Source: an uncultured Oscillospiraceae bacterium
GTDB taxonomy: Bacteria > Bacillota > Clostridia > Oscillospirales > Oscillospiraceae
Direction: 5' to 3'
Assembly (NCBI GenBank): GCA_905233385.1
Contig: CAJOEH010000004.1
Span: forward strand, 18,176 to 82,175
DNA: 64,000 bases
Position numbers and translations under genes: made by a program. Positions 25,791 to 36,900 of this stretch are shown here, piece by piece (the stretch's first letter is position 1; every line of letters begins with the position of its first letter). A model generated the notes under the pieces. It was not told the DNA's origin, ran no database searches, and saw nothing but the letters and a program-made list of their open reading frames with translations.

Positions 25791-27512
25791 TTACGCCTTG
25801 AAGCTGTCCTTCAGCAGAACGCTGCGGTTGAAGACCGGGTGGTCGGCGGTGCAGTCCTTGTTGTCCATGCAGAAGTAGCCGACGCGCATAAACTGGTAGC
25901 ACGGCGCGGTCTTTTTCAAACGCGCTTCGCCCTCTGCTTCATACTTTCTGATCTCATCGAGCAGCGCCGCTTCGATTTTGCAGCCCTGCAGCACGGTCAG
26001 GGAGTTCGGATTCATGCACTCAAGGAAGTCCTTGTCCGCGCCGTCCGGCTGCGGATCGGAGAAGAGGTTTTCGTACAGACGGACCTCCGCGTCCGCGGCG
26101 GTCGCGGCATCGACCCAGTGGATCGTCGCGCCCTTGACCTTTCGGCCGTCGGCGGGATTGCCGCCGCGGCTGTCGGGATCGTACTCGGCGTAGACCTCAA
26201 CGACCTTGCCGCTTTCGTCCTTTTTACAGCCCGTCGCGGTGACGAGGTACGCGCCCTTCAGACGGACCTCGTTGCCCGGATACATGCGCTTGTACTTGGG
26301 GATCGGCGTTTCAAGGAAGTCGTCCTCCTCGATCCACAGCTCGCGGCTGAACGTGATGGGATGCGTGCCCTGCTCGGGATGGACGGGGTTGTTCTCGACC
26401 TCGAAGGTCTCGGACTGCCCTTCCGGATAGTTCGTGACGATCAGCTTGACCGGACGCAGGACCGCCATCGTGCGCTCCGCGTTCTCGTTCAGATCTTCAC
26501 GCAGACAGTGCTCCAACAGAGCGTATTCCACGGTGCTGGCGGCCTTCGCCACGCCGATGCGCTCGCAGAAGTCGCGGATGGCGTGCGGCGTATAGCCGCG
26601 GCGGCGCAGACCGCAGAGGGTCGGCATGCGCGGATCGTCCCAGCCGGAGACGCGGCCGGTCTCCACCAGCAGGCGCAGCTTGCGCTTGGACATGACGGTG
26701 TGGTCGATGCCGAGGCGTGCAAATTCGATCTGACGGGGCTTGTGATAGGGGATGGAGACGTTGTTTACGACCCAGTCGTAGAGCGGCCGGTGCGCCTCGA
26801 ACTCCAGAGAGCAGAGACTGTGGGTGATGCCCTCCAGCGCGTCCTGAATGGGGTGGGCGAAGTCGTACATCGGATAGATGCACCATTTGTCGCCCTGACG
26901 GTGGTGGGTGAAATTGCGGATACGGTAGATGACCGGATCGCGCATGTTGAAGTTGCCGCTCGCAAGGTCGATCTTGGCGCGGAGCGTGCGCGAGCCCTCG
27001 GGGAACTCGCCGTTCTTCATCCGCTCGAACAGATCGAGGTTTTCCTCGACGGAGCGGTCGCGGTACGGGGAGATCGCGGGCTTGCCGATGTCGCCGCGGT
27101 ATTCACGAAACTGCTCGGGCGTCAGGTCGCAGACGTAGGCGAGGCCTTTCTTAATGAGTTCGATCGCGTACTCGTAGTCCTTCTCAAAGTAGTCCGAGCC
27201 GTAGTAGAAGCGGTCGCCCCAGTCAAAGCCGAGCCAGTGGATGTCGTCCTGGATCGCCTCGACGAATTCGGTATCTTCCTTCGCGGGGTTCGTGTCGTCC
27301 ATGCGCAGATTCGTGATGCCGCCGAACTTCTCCGCGGTGCCGAAGTCGATGCACAGCGCCTTGCAGTGGCCGATGTGCAGATAGCCGTTCGGCTCCGGCG
27401 GGAAGCGGGTGTGCACCTGCAGGCCCTCAAACTGGCCGCCCGGGCCGATGTCTTCCTCGACGAAAGCCTCGATAAAGTTTTTTACTTCGGGAGTGCTGCG
27501 TTCTTCTTCCAT
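25791..27512 (-). CDS. glnS: Glutaminyl-tRNA synthetase
   Basis: A 573-residue class I synthetase that charges tRNA-Gln directly. The HIGH motif is His46-Ile-Gly-His49 ([15 protein letters not shown]) and the KMSKS-like motif is VMSKR at 273-277, as in Escherichia coli Gln[12 protein letters not shown], the [14 protein letters not shown] segment and a C-terminal anticodon-binding double beta-barrel are present. The ATG at 27512 is preferred over a 20-codon extension without features, with AGGGTGG upstream. GlnRS is patchy in Firmicutes, most of which use GluRS plus GatCAB, so the gene probably reached this lineage by transfer. It has its own promoter at 27544-27572. Confidence 0.95.
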   Translation of the reverse strand: MEEERSTPEVKNFIEAFVEEDIGPGGQFEGLQVHTRFPPEPNGYLHIGHCKALCIDFGTAEKFGGITNLRMDDTNPAKEDTEFVEAIQDDIHWLGFDWGDRFYYGSDYFEKDYEYAIELIKKGLAYVCDLTPEQFREYRGDIGKPAISPYRDRSVEENLDLFERMKNGEFPEGSRTLRAKIDLASGNFNMRDPVIYRIRNFTHHRQGDKWCIYPMYDFAHPIQDALEGITHSLCSLEFEAHRPLYDWVVNNVSIPYHKPRQIEFARLGIDHTVMSKRKLRLLVETGRVSGWDDPRMPTLCGLRRRGYTPHAIRDFCERIGVAKAASTVEYALLEHCLREDLNENAERTMAVLRPVKLIVTNYPEGQSETFEVENNPVHPEQGTHPITFSRELWIEEDDFLETPIPKYKRMYPGNEVRLKGAYLVTATGCKKDESGKVVEVYAEYDPDSRGGNPADGRKVKGATIHWVDAATAADAEVRLYENLFSDPQPDGADKDFLECMNPNSLTVLQGCKIEAALLDEIRKYEAEGEARLKKTAPCYQFMRVGYFCMDNKDCTADHPVFNRSVLLKDSFKA

Positions 27513-27543
27513 AATTCCACCCTCTCGGATCAAGAATGCAAAT

Positions 27544-27572
27544 ATTATATAACAGATTTCCCAAATCTGCAA
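27544..27572 (-). promoter_or_regulatory. Sigma-A promoter of glnS
   Basis: On the minus strand TTGCAG (27572-27567), a 17-nt spacer and consensus TATAAT (27549-27544), 32 nt upstream of the start codon. Confidence 0.75.
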
Positions 27573-27642
27573 CGGTCCTTCCGTATATTTTGCCGAAATT
27601 TTCCGCGAGAGCGGAAAACATTTTTGAAAACAGAAATTTTGG

Positions 27643-27671
27643 TTGCCAATTTGCGGGAATTATATTAGAAT
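27643..27671 (+). promoter_or_regulatory. Sigma-A promoter of the pyrH-polC operon
   Basis: TTGCCA (27643-27648), a 17-nt spacer and TAGAAT (27666-27671), 37 nt upstream of pyrH. Confidence 0.7.
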
Positions 27672-27707
27672 AGGGGGAGACAAAACCATACAAAGGAGTG
27701 GTTTCCC

Positions 27708-28427
27708 ATGAGCGAGCCCAAATATCGCCGCGTCCTGCTGAAAGTCAGCGGCGAGGCGCTGGCGGGAGATGCGCACAGAGGCCTTGATTTTGACGTGATG
27801 GGCAGCGTGTGCGACGTGATCAAGCGCTGCGTCGAAGCGGGCGTGCAGATCGGCATCGTCGTCGGCGGCGGCAACTTCTGGCGCGGACTGAAAGACGGCG
27901 GCGACCGCATGGAGCGCACCCGCGCGGATCATATGGGAATGCTGGCGACGGTCATTAACGCCCTCGCGCTGGCCGACTGCCTCGAGCAGCGCGGCGTTCC
28001 GGCGCGCGTGCAGACGGCGATCGAGATGTCCCGCATCGCGGAGCCCTATATCCGCGGCAAAGCCATCCGCCATATGGAAAAAGGCCGCGTCGTGATCTTC
28101 GGCTGCGGCACCGGCAACCCGTTCTTCTCCACCGACACCGGCGCGGTCCTGCGCGCCGCGGAGATCAACGCCGACGCCATCCTGCTCGCGAAGAACGTGG
28201 ACGGCGTCTATTCCGACGACCCGGTAAAGAACCCGGACGCCGTCAGGTTCGACGAGATCACCTATGAAGAGGTGCTTGCAAGGCGTCTCGCCGTCATGGA
28301 CAGCACCGCGACGTCCCTCGCGATGGACAATCATATTCCCGTCGCCGTTTTCGCGCTCAAGGACCCGGAGAATATCCTGCGCGTCGTGATGGGAGAAAAA
28401 ATCGGCACACTTGTGAAGGAGGAATAA
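27708..28427 (+). CDS. pyrH: UMP kinase
   Basis: A 239-residue bacterial UMP kinase of the amino-acid kinase fold, converting UMP to UDP. Family motifs are [13 protein letters not shown] at the N-terminus, [12 protein letters not shown], the [15 protein letters not shown] helix, [17 protein letters not shown] and the C-terminal [21 protein letters not shown] lies ahead of the ATG. It leads an operon whose order pyrH-frr-uppS-cdsA-dxr-rseP-ispG-polC is widely conserved. UDP and downstream CTP feed the CDP-diacylglycerol step of cdsA. Confidence 0.96.
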   Translation: MSEPKYRRVLLKVSGEALAGDAHRGLDFDVMGSVCDVIKRCVEAGVQIGIVVGGGNFWRGLKDGGDRMERTRADHMGMLATVINALALADCLEQRGVPARVQTAIEMSRIAEPYIRGKAIRHMEKGRVVIFGCGTGNPFFSTDTGAVLRAAEINADAILLAKNVDGVYSDDPVKNPDAVRFDEITYEEVLARRLAVMDSTATSLAMDNHIPVAVFALKDPENILRVVMGEKIGTLVKEE

Positions 28428-28431
28428 TCAC

Positions 28432-28989
28432 ATGTCAGCAGTAGATTTCAAAGAATTCAACCGCAAAATGGACAAGACGCTCGAGATTCTGCAGGATGAC
28501 TTCGGCGCCATCCGCGCAGGCAGAGCGAACGCCCGCGTTTTAGACCGCATCACGGTCGAGTATTACGGGGTCGATACCCCGATCGGACAGGTCGGCACGA
28601 TCGCCTCTCCGGACGCCAGAACGCTGATCATCCAGCCGTGGGACGGCACCCTGCTCAAGCCGATCGAAAAGGCGATCCAGGTCTCCGACCTCGGCATCAA
28701 CCCGCAGAATGACGGCAGGATCATCCGCCTGGTCTTCCCGCAGCTGACCGAGGAGCGCCGCCGCGAGCTCGTGAAGCAGGTCAAGAAGTACGGCGAGGAC
28801 GCGAAGGTCGCCGTCCGCAACATCCGCCGCGACGCGATGGACCATATCAAGAAGCTCAAGAAGGACTCCGAGATCACCGAGGACGATCAGAAGAACGCCG
28901 AGAAGGATCTGCAGGATCTGACCGACAAGTATATCAAGAAGGTCGACGAAGCCTGCGGAGTCAAGGAAAAGGAACTGATGGAGCTCTGA
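28432..28989 (+). CDS. frr: Ribosome recycling factor
   Basis: A 185-residue RRF, which with EF-G splits post-termination ribosomes. The hallmark runs are present: FGAIRAGRANARVLDRI near residue 25, VEYYGVDTPIGQVGTI, and the long helical bundle LTEERRRELVKQVKKYGE followed by VAVRNIRRDA. GAAGGAGGAATAATC precedes the ATG; the gap to pyrH is 4 nt. A GC-rich hairpin follows the gene and may reduce read-through into uppS. Confidence 0.97.
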   Translation: MSAVDFKEFNRKMDKTLEILQDDFGAIRAGRANARVLDRITVEYYGVDTPIGQVGTIASPDARTLIIQPWDGTLLKPIEKAIQVSDLGINPQNDGRIIRLVFPQLTEERRRELVKQVKKYGEDAKVAVRNIRRDAMDHIKKLKKDSEITEDDQKNAEKDLQDLTDKYIKKVDEACGVKEKELMEL

Positions 28990-29009
28990 TCCGGCAAGCA
29001 TCGAAATCC

Positions 29010-29034
29010 AGCAGGCAGCCGTCGGCTGCCTGCT
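29010..29034 (+). terminator. Hairpin between frr and uppS
   Basis: AGCAGGCAGCC-gtc-GGCTGCCTGCT is a perfect 11-bp stem followed by TTTGAAT. The short T-run suggests partial termination or an RNA processing site inside the operon. Confidence 0.5.
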
Positions 29035-29054
29035 TTGAATAACGGGAGGCTTCT

Positions 29055-29792
29055 ATGGGCCTTTTTAAGAAGAAACCGAACGTCGCCGACCGCCCGGTGC
29101 CGACGCATATCGCGATCGTCATGGACGGCAACGGCAGATGGGCGAAGAAGCGCGGCCTGCCGCGCACCGCCGGCCACAAGGTCGGCGCGGAGGCGTTCCG
29201 CACGATCGCGAATTACGCCAAATCCATCGGCCTGAAGTATCTGTCTGTCTATACCTTCTCCACCGAGAACTGGAAGCGTTCCGAGGAGGAGGTCAACGCG
29301 ATCATGGAGCTGCTGGAGAAATACCTGCGCGAGCTGATCCGCGACATGGACAAGAACCGCGTCCGTTTCTGCTTCTTCGGCGATCTGAGCCGCCTTTCCC
29401 CGCAGCTGCAGGAGGAGGCGCGCATTGCCGCGGAGGAGTCGAAGAAATACGCGGGCGTGCAGGTGAATTTCTGCCTGAACTACGGCGGCAGAGCCGAGAT
29501 CATCCGCGCCGCGCAAGCCTTTGCGAAAGACTGCGCGGACGGCAGGCGCGATCCCGCGGAGCTGACCGAGGAGAATTTCAACGACTATCTCTATTCCGCC
29601 GGCGTGCCCGACCCGGAGCTGGTCATCCGTCCGGGCGGCGAACTGCGCACGTCGAACTTCCTGTTATGGCAGAGCGCCTACGCGGAATACTATTTTACCG
29701 ACGTCCTCTGGCCGGATTTCGGCCCGAAGGAACTGGAAAAGGCGATCGCCGCCTATAACGGGCGCAACCGCCGCTTTGGAGGTGCAAAGTAA
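29055..29792 (+). CDS. uppS: Isoprenyl transferase (undecaprenyl diphosphate synthase)
   Basis: A 245-residue cis-prenyltransferase that extends farnesyl diphosphate with isopentenyl units to the C55 carrier lipid of cell-wall synthesis. The catalytic IAIVMDGNGRWAKKRG motif is near residue 20, followed by GHKVGAEAFRTI, YTFSTENWKR and the C-terminal PELVIRPGGELRTSNFLLW and EYYFTDVLWPDF. GGGAGG precedes the ATG. Its stop TAA shares one base with the cdsA start. Confidence 0.96.
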   Translation: MGLFKKKPNVADRPVPTHIAIVMDGNGRWAKKRGLPRTAGHKVGAEAFRTIANYAKSIGLKYLSVYTFSTENWKRSEEEVNAIMELLEKYLRELIRDMDKNRVRFCFFGDLSRLSPQLQEEARIAAEESKKYAGVQVNFCLNYGGRAEIIRAAQAFAKDCADGRRDPAELTEENFNDYLYSAGVPDPELVIRPGGELRTSNFLLWQSAYAEYYFTDVLWPDFGPKELEKAIAAYNGRNRRFGGAK

Positions 29793-30634
29793 TGCTTGTG
29801 AGGATCCTTGCCGCGGCGGTCGGACTGCCGCTGCTGCTGGCGGTCGTTCTGCTGCTGCCCCCGATCGGGACGGCGATCCTGTTCGCGCTCGCGTGCATGA
29901 TCGCCGCGTACGAAATGCTCTGGCGCACCGGCATCCTCAAGCACAAGCGGATTGTCGCCTACACCGCGCTCATGGCGGCGGCGCTCGTGCTGTGGTCGTG
30001 GCTGCGCGCCTGCGCGATCGTCAGCGAGAATACGCTTTGGCTCAGCGCGCTGATCGGCTTATTCCTCTATGCCTGCCTGCTGTTTGCCGAGCTGCTCGCG
30101 GGGCATACGGAGCTCAAATTCACCGCGCTCTGCGTCGCGCTGTTCAGCGGCGTGCTCTATCCGTTCCTGCTCGGCTCGCTCGTGCGTCTGCGCGGCATGG
30201 AGAACGGCGAGTATTATATCCTCGTCGCCTTTATCATCTCCATGGTCGCGGACAGCGGCGCGTACTTCGCGGGCCGCGCGTTCGGCAAGCATAAGCTCGC
30301 GCCCGTCGTCAGCCCGAAGAAGACCGTCGAGGGCGCGATCGGCGGCGTGATCGCCAATATGGCTGGCATGGCGCTGTACACCTTCCTGCTTTGGCGCTTT
30401 TTCGGCTTCACGCAGGTCAACTATCTCTACGCCGTGATCTACGGCTTCGTCGGCGCGTTCGGCTCCATGCTCGGCGACCTGACCCTGTCCGTCGTCAAGC
30501 GGCAGGTCGGCATCAAGGATTACGGCAATCTGATCCCCGGCCACGGCGGCATTCTGGACCGCTTCGACAGCACGATGATCTGCGCGCCGATCGCGGAGAT
30601 CCTGATCCTGCTGATCCCCTTCGCGGTGAAGTGA
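29792..30634 (+). CDS. cdsA: Phosphatidate cytidylyltransferase
   Basis: A 280-residue integral membrane protein with about eight hydrophobic helices that makes CDP-diacylglycerol from CTP and phosphatidate. The family signature is near the C-terminus: SVVKRQVGIKDYGNLIPGHG followed by GILDRFDS. VADSGAYFAGRAFGKHKLAP and SPKKTVEGAIGG are the other conserved parts. GGAGGTGCAAAGTA lies before the ATG. Its position after uppS is the usual one. Confidence 0.95.
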   Translation: MLVRILAAAVGLPLLLAVVLLLPPIGTAILFALACMIAAYEMLWRTGILKHKRIVAYTALMAAALVLWSWLRACAIVSENTLWLSALIGLFLYACLLFAELLAGHTELKFTALCVALFSGVLYPFLLGSLVRLRGMENGEYYILVAFIISMVADSGAYFAGRAFGKHKLAPVVSPKKTVEGAIGGVIANMAGMALYTFLLWRFFGFTQVNYLYAVIYGFVGAFGSMLGDLTLSVVKRQVGIKDYGNLIPGHGGILDRFDSTMICAPIAEILILLIPFAVK

Positions 30635-30635
30635 T

Positions 30636-31784
30636 ATGACGAAGAATCTTTCTATCCTCGGCTCGACCGGCTCGATCGGCCGGCAGACGCTCGAGGTCGT
30701 GGAATTGCTGCCCGGGGTGCGCGTCGCCGCGCTGACCGCGGGCACGAACGTCGCGCTCATGGCGGAGCAGTGCAGAAAGTTCCGCCCGGAGCTTGCCGTG
30801 ATGGCGACGGAAGAAGCGGCGGCTGAACTGCGTGAAGCGCTGGCAGGCGAGAAGATCCGCATCCTCTCCGGCATGGAGGGCCTGATCGCGGCGGCGGAAC
30901 TGGACGGCGCGGACACCGTCGTGACGGCGGTAGTCGGCATGGTCGGTCTGCGCCCGACGCTGGCGGCGATCCGCAAAAAGAAGCGCATCGCCCTCGCGAA
31001 CAAGGAGACGCTGGTCTGCGCCGGCGAGCTCGTCATGGCGGAGGCGATGGAATACGGCGCGGAGATCGTGCCCGTCGATTCCGAGCATTCCGCGATCTTC
31101 CAGTGCCTGATGGGCTGTCGGGATCGGAGCGAGATCCGCAGGCTGATCCTGACCTGCTCGGGCGGGCCCTTCTACGGGAAATCGCCGGAGGAGCTGAAAT
31201 ACGTCACAAAATCGGACGCGCTCAGGCATCCGAACTGGAAGATGGGGAATAAAATCACCATCGACTGCGCTACACTGATGAATAAGGGACTGGAGGTCAT
31301 CGAGGCGATGCGCCTGTACGATCTGCCGTTAGATAAGGTCGACGTGGTTATCCACAGGCAGAGCATCGTCCATTCCCTGGTCGAATACCGCGACGGCGCG
31401 GTGATGGCGCAGCTCGGCGTGCCCGATATGCGCGTGCCGATCCGTCTCGCGCTGACCTATCCGTACCGCGCGGAGAACCCCGCCGCGCCGTTGGATCTGC
31501 TTTCCTGCGGCGATCTGAGCTTCGCGCAGCCCGACAAGGAAGCGTTCCCTTGCCTCGCGCTGGCGAAGGAAGCCGCCGCAAAGGCGGGAAATGCCTGCGC
31601 CGTCCTGAACGGCGCGAACGAGGCGGCGGTGGCAAAATATCTGAAAGACAAGATCGGTTTCTACGACATCCCGCGCCTCGTGCGCCATGCGATGGATACC
31701 GTTCCCTATACCGCGCGTCCCGATCTGACCGAGATCCTGAATGCCGATCGCGCCGCGCGGGAAGCTGTTGATCAACTGATTTGA
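30636..31784 (+). CDS. dxr: 1-deoxy-D-xylulose-5-phosphate reductoisomerase
   Basis: A 382-residue enzyme of the methylerythritol-phosphate isoprenoid pathway, reducing and rearranging DXP to MEP with NADPH. The cofactor motif LGSTGSIGRQTLEV starts at residue 7. Metal and substrate motifs are ANKETLVCAGELVM, VPVDSEHSAIFQCL and CSGGPFYGKS, and MNKGLEVIEA and HRQSIVHSLVEY belong to the catalytic domain. It starts 1 nt after cdsA. The same operon holds ispG, a later step of the pathway, and uppS, a consumer of its product. Confidence 0.96.
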   Translation: MTKNLSILGSTGSIGRQTLEVVELLPGVRVAALTAGTNVALMAEQCRKFRPELAVMATEEAAAELREALAGEKIRILSGMEGLIAAAELDGADTVVTAVVGMVGLRPTLAAIRKKKRIALANKETLVCAGELVMAEAMEYGAEIVPVDSEHSAIFQCLMGCRDRSEIRRLILTCSGGPFYGKSPEELKYVTKSDALRHPNWKMGNKITIDCATLMNKGLEVIEAMRLYDLPLDKVDVVIHRQSIVHSLVEYRDGAVMAQLGVPDMRVPIRLALTYPYRAENPAAPLDLLSCGDLSFAQPDKEAFPCLALAKEAAAKAGNACAVLNGANEAAVAKYLKDKIGFYDIPRLVRHAMDTVPYTARPDLTEILNADRAAREAVDQLI

Positions 31785-31794
31785 GGTGCAAACA

Positions 31795-32868
31795 TTGATC
31801 TTAACCTATGTTTTCTACATTCTTCTTGTCATCCTGCTCTTCAGCGTGATGATCTTCGTCCATGAATTGGGCCATTTCATCACGGCGAAGCTCTCGGGCG
31901 TGCAGGTCAACGAGTTTTCGCTCTTTATGGGTCCCGCGATCTGGAAGAAGCAGAAAGGGGAGACCCTCTACGCCCTGCGCTGCATCCCCATCGGCGGCTA
32001 CTGCGCGATGGAGGGCGAGGACGGCGACAGCGACAATCCCCGCGCCTTTACCAACGCGAAGGTGTGGAAGCGGCTGATCATCCTGCTCGCCGGCTGCGCG
32101 ATGAACTTCCTGACGGGCCTGCTGATCGTTGCGCTGCTCGTTTCCTTTGCGTTTGAGGCGATCCCCGCCAGAACCGTGCTCGGGATCGAAGAGGGAAGAC
32201 CCTTCAACAGCGTCGAGTGGCTTCAGGCAGGCGACGAGATCGTCGAGATCGACGGCGAACACGTGTACGTCCAGGGGGATATCACCGTGCTGCTTGACCG
32301 CGATACGGACGGTCTGCACGACATCACCGTGATCCGTGACGGCGAAACGCTCGAACTGACTGACGTGCCGATGCAGCGGGACTATCCGGGCAGGAACGGC
32401 GAGAAGCTGTACGGCTTTTCCATCGGATACCGCGAGCGCAGCTTCGGCTCCGTCCTGTCTTATACTTGGAACCAGTATATCGATTTCGCGCGGCTGGTGC
32501 GGTTGAGTTTCGGCGATCTGTTTACCGGCAGAGCCAGCATCAAAGAGATGTCCGGCCCGGTCGGGATCGCTGCTGCCGTGGTCGAGCAGGGGACGAAGTC
32601 CGAGACGATCGGGCTCGGCATTGAAAACGTGCTGTATATGTTCGCGTTTATCGCGATCAGCCTTGCGATTGTCAATCTGCTGCCGATTCCCGCGCTGGAC
32701 GGCGGGCGCATCGTCGGCCTGCTTGTGACGGCGGCGCTCGAGAAGATCCTGCGCCGCAAGATCGACCCCAAGTACGAAGGCTATCTGCACGCGGCGTTTA
32801 TGATCCTGCTCCTCGTGTTCATAGCGTTCATCACATTCAAGGACGTTTTCCAGTTTTTCGGAGGCTGA
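31795..32868 (+). CDS. rseP: RIP metalloprotease RseP / site-2 protease family
   Basis: A 357-residue intramembrane zinc protease. The HExxH motif is His23-Glu-Leu-Gly-His27 in the first helix, a PDZ domain occupies about 115-200 (LQAGDEIVEIDGEHV), and the third metal ligand lies in NLLPIPALDGGRI in a C-terminal helix. In Gram-positives such enzymes cleave anti-sigma factors and remnant signal peptides. The TTG at 31795 is chosen because GAGGTG lies 6 nt upstream; a GTG at 31786 lies inside that site. It begins 10 nt after dxr. Confidence 0.93.
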   Translation: MILTYVFYILLVILLFSVMIFVHELGHFITAKLSGVQVNEFSLFMGPAIWKKQKGETLYALRCIPIGGYCAMEGEDGDSDNPRAFTNAKVWKRLIILLAGCAMNFLTGLLIVALLVSFAFEAIPARTVLGIEEGRPFNSVEWLQAGDEIVEIDGEHVYVQGDITVLLDRDTDGLHDITVIRDGETLELTDVPMQRDYPGRNGEKLYGFSIGYRERSFGSVLSYTWNQYIDFARLVRLSFGDLFTGRASIKEMSGPVGIAAAVVEQGTKSETIGLGIENVLYMFAFIAISLAIVNLLPIPALDGGRIVGLLVTAALEKILRRKIDPKYEGYLHAAFMILLLVFIAFITFKDVFQFFGG

Positions 32869-32869
32869 C

Positions 32870-33907
<1,038 letters not shown>

Positions 33908-33916
33908 GAGAAAACG

Positions 33917-36900
33917 ATGGCAGCTGCATTCCCGTTTTTGGAAATGTTTTATGAATATCAGCCGGACGAACCGCTGCGTGCTGTTTTGGAGCAGGCGGCG
34001 GTTTGCCATGCGGAGATCGACCGCGAGTCGAAAACGGTCGACCTGCGGCTGGAACTGCAGACCTACGCGCCGGAGGCGACCTTCGAGGCAGTCGGAAAGG
34101 CGCTGTGCGAGCTGTACGGCTTCCGCAGCGTCGGCATCCTGCCGGCCTTCCCCGCGGAGGAACTGTCTTCCTGCGATCCTGCGGATCTGAACCGCATTCT
34201 GGTCGCCGCCCATTCTCCCGCCGCAGCGTCGCTGGCGGGCTGCGAATGGGAGCTGGAAGCGGGGGAGAGCAAGCTGCGCTTGCGCGCCAACGGCAGAGAG
34301 GGCATTCTGCCGCATATCCCGCTCGTGGAACGCTACCTTGCAGACCGCTTCGGCGTGACGACGAAGATCGCGGTCGTCTGCGGCAGCGAGACCGAGGGCG
34401 ACGCGCTCTTCGCGCAGACCGAGCTGATGCGCCGCGAGGCGATGCGCTCTGTTCCCCAGCCGCTGTTCGGCGCGTCGGAGAGCAAGAAAAAGGAAGCCTC
34501 GCCCGTGATCTACGGTAAAACGATCAAGGGAAAGGTCACGCCGATGCGCGAGATCACGCTGGAACGGCAGAGCGAGCGCGTGATCGTCGAAGGCAGGATC
34601 TTCGCCGTCGATCACCGCGACATCAACCGCCGCGCGGCGACGGTCGTCTCCTTCGACATGACCGACTTCACAGGCTCGGTGCGCGTCAGCGAATTTTTCA
34701 AGGGCGATTCCGCCAAACCGATCACGGACGCGATCAAAAAACCGGGCATGTGGGTGCGCGTACAGGGCAAGATCGACTTTGACACCTACACGAAGGAGGT
34801 CGCGATCCGTCCCCTTTCGATCGTGAAGATCGACGCACCGGTGCGCGAAGACACCGCCGAGCACAAGCGCGTGGAGCTGCACCTGCATACGAAGATGTCG
34901 CTGATGGACGCTCTGACCGACGCGGAACAGGCGGTCGCGACGGCGGCGCGCTGGGGACACAGGGCGATCGCCATCACCGATCACGGCGTGGTGTCCGCCT
35001 TCCCGAACGCCATGCACGCCGTGGAGGGGAAGAAACCTCTGAATATCAAGATCCTCTACGGCTGCGAGGGCTACTACGTCAACGACGTGGACGACCGTAT
35101 CGCCGTCCACGGAGAGAAGAACATGCCGTTGACGGGCGAGTTCGTCGCCTTCGATCTGGAGACGACCGGCCTTTCGTCCGTGCACGATACGATTACCGAG
35201 ATCGGCGCGGTCCTGATGCGAGACGGCGAAGCGGTGGAGACCTACCGCACCTTCGTCGACCCGAAGCGCAGGCTCGATCCCAAGACCGTTGAACTGACGG
35301 GCATCACGGACGAGATGCTGCGCGGCGCGCCGGACATTGCGGAAGCCCTGCCGGACTTCCTTCGCTTCTGCGGCGACCGTCCGCTCGTCGCGCACAACGC
35401 GGACTTTGACGTCGGCTTCCTGAAAGCCGCCTGCGAGCGGCTGCATATCGCGTTCAAGCCGACCTATATCGACACGCTGATCCTCGCGCAGAATCTTCTG
35501 CCGCACCTTTCCAAGCACAAGCTGAACGTCGTTGCGGACGCGCTGAGCCTGCCGGAGTTCAACCACCACCGCGCCTCGGACGATGCGCTGACCTGCGGCC
35601 TGATCTACCTGCGCCTGGCGAAGGACCTCGCGGAGAGCGGCGTGGAGGACGTGCAGAGCATCAACGCGGCGATGGAAAAACTGCGCTCCGGCAGCCGCAT
35701 CACCGACCGCCGCACCCGCCATATCATCGTGTTCGCGAAGAACCAGACGGGTCTGCGGAATCTCTACCATATCGTTTCCGACGCGCATCTGAAATACTTC
35801 AAGCGCTTCCCGCGGATGCCGAAATCCGAGCTCCTGCGCTACCGCGAGGGCCTGATCATCGGCTCGGCGTGCGAGGCGGGAGAGCTGTTCCAGGCGATCG
35901 TCGCGCACAAGAGCCGCGACGAGCTCAAGCGCATCGCGTCCTTCTATGATTTCCTGGAGATCCAGCCGCTGAGCAACAACAAGTTCATGCTCGAGGACGG
36001 CACCGCCGAGGACGAGGAGGAGCTGCGCGAGTTCAACCGCACGGTGGTCCGCCTCGGCGAAGAGCTGGGCAAGCCCGTCTGCGCGACCGGCGACGTGCAT
36101 TTCCTCGACCCGGAGGACGAGATCTACCGCCGCATCCTGCTCGCGAGCAAGGATTATCCCGACTGCGACCGCCCCAATCCGCTCTATTTCCGTACGACCG
36201 ACGAAATGCTGGAGGAATTTGCCTACCTCGGCGCGGAGAAGGCCTTCGAGGTGGTCGTGACCAACCCGAACCGGATCGCGGACATGTGCGATACCGTCCG
36301 GCCCGTGCCGCACAATCTGTTCGCCCCGAAGATCGAAAACTCCGTGGAGGACCTGAAAGCGCTCGTCTACGGAAAACTGCACAGGCTCTACGGTGAGAAT
36401 CCGCCGGAGCTGATCGCGAAGCGCGTCGAGACGGAGCTGAACGACATCATCACCTGCCACTACGACGTGATCTACATGTCCGCGCAGAAGCTGGTGCAGA
36501 ACTCGCTGGAGCACGGCTATCTGGTCGGCTCGCGAGGCTCGGTCGGCTCGTCGCTGGTGGCCTACATGTCCGGCATCACGGAGGTCAACTCCCTGCCGCC
36601 GCATTACCGCTGCCCGAAGTGCAAATACTGTACGTTTGAAGTGCCGGACGGCGTGAACTGCGGCGCGGACCTGCCGGACGCGACCTGCCCGGAATGCGGG
36701 CAGAAGCTTGCCAAGGACGGCTTCAACATCCCGTTCGAGACCTTCCTCGGCTTCGGCGGCGACAAGGTGCCGGATATCGACCTCAACTTCTCGGGCGAAT
36801 ACCAGTCCAGAGCGCACCAGTACTGCGTCAATATGTTCGGCGCGAGCCACGTGTTCCGCGCCGGCACGATCGGCACGGTCGCGGAGAAGACGGCGTTCGG

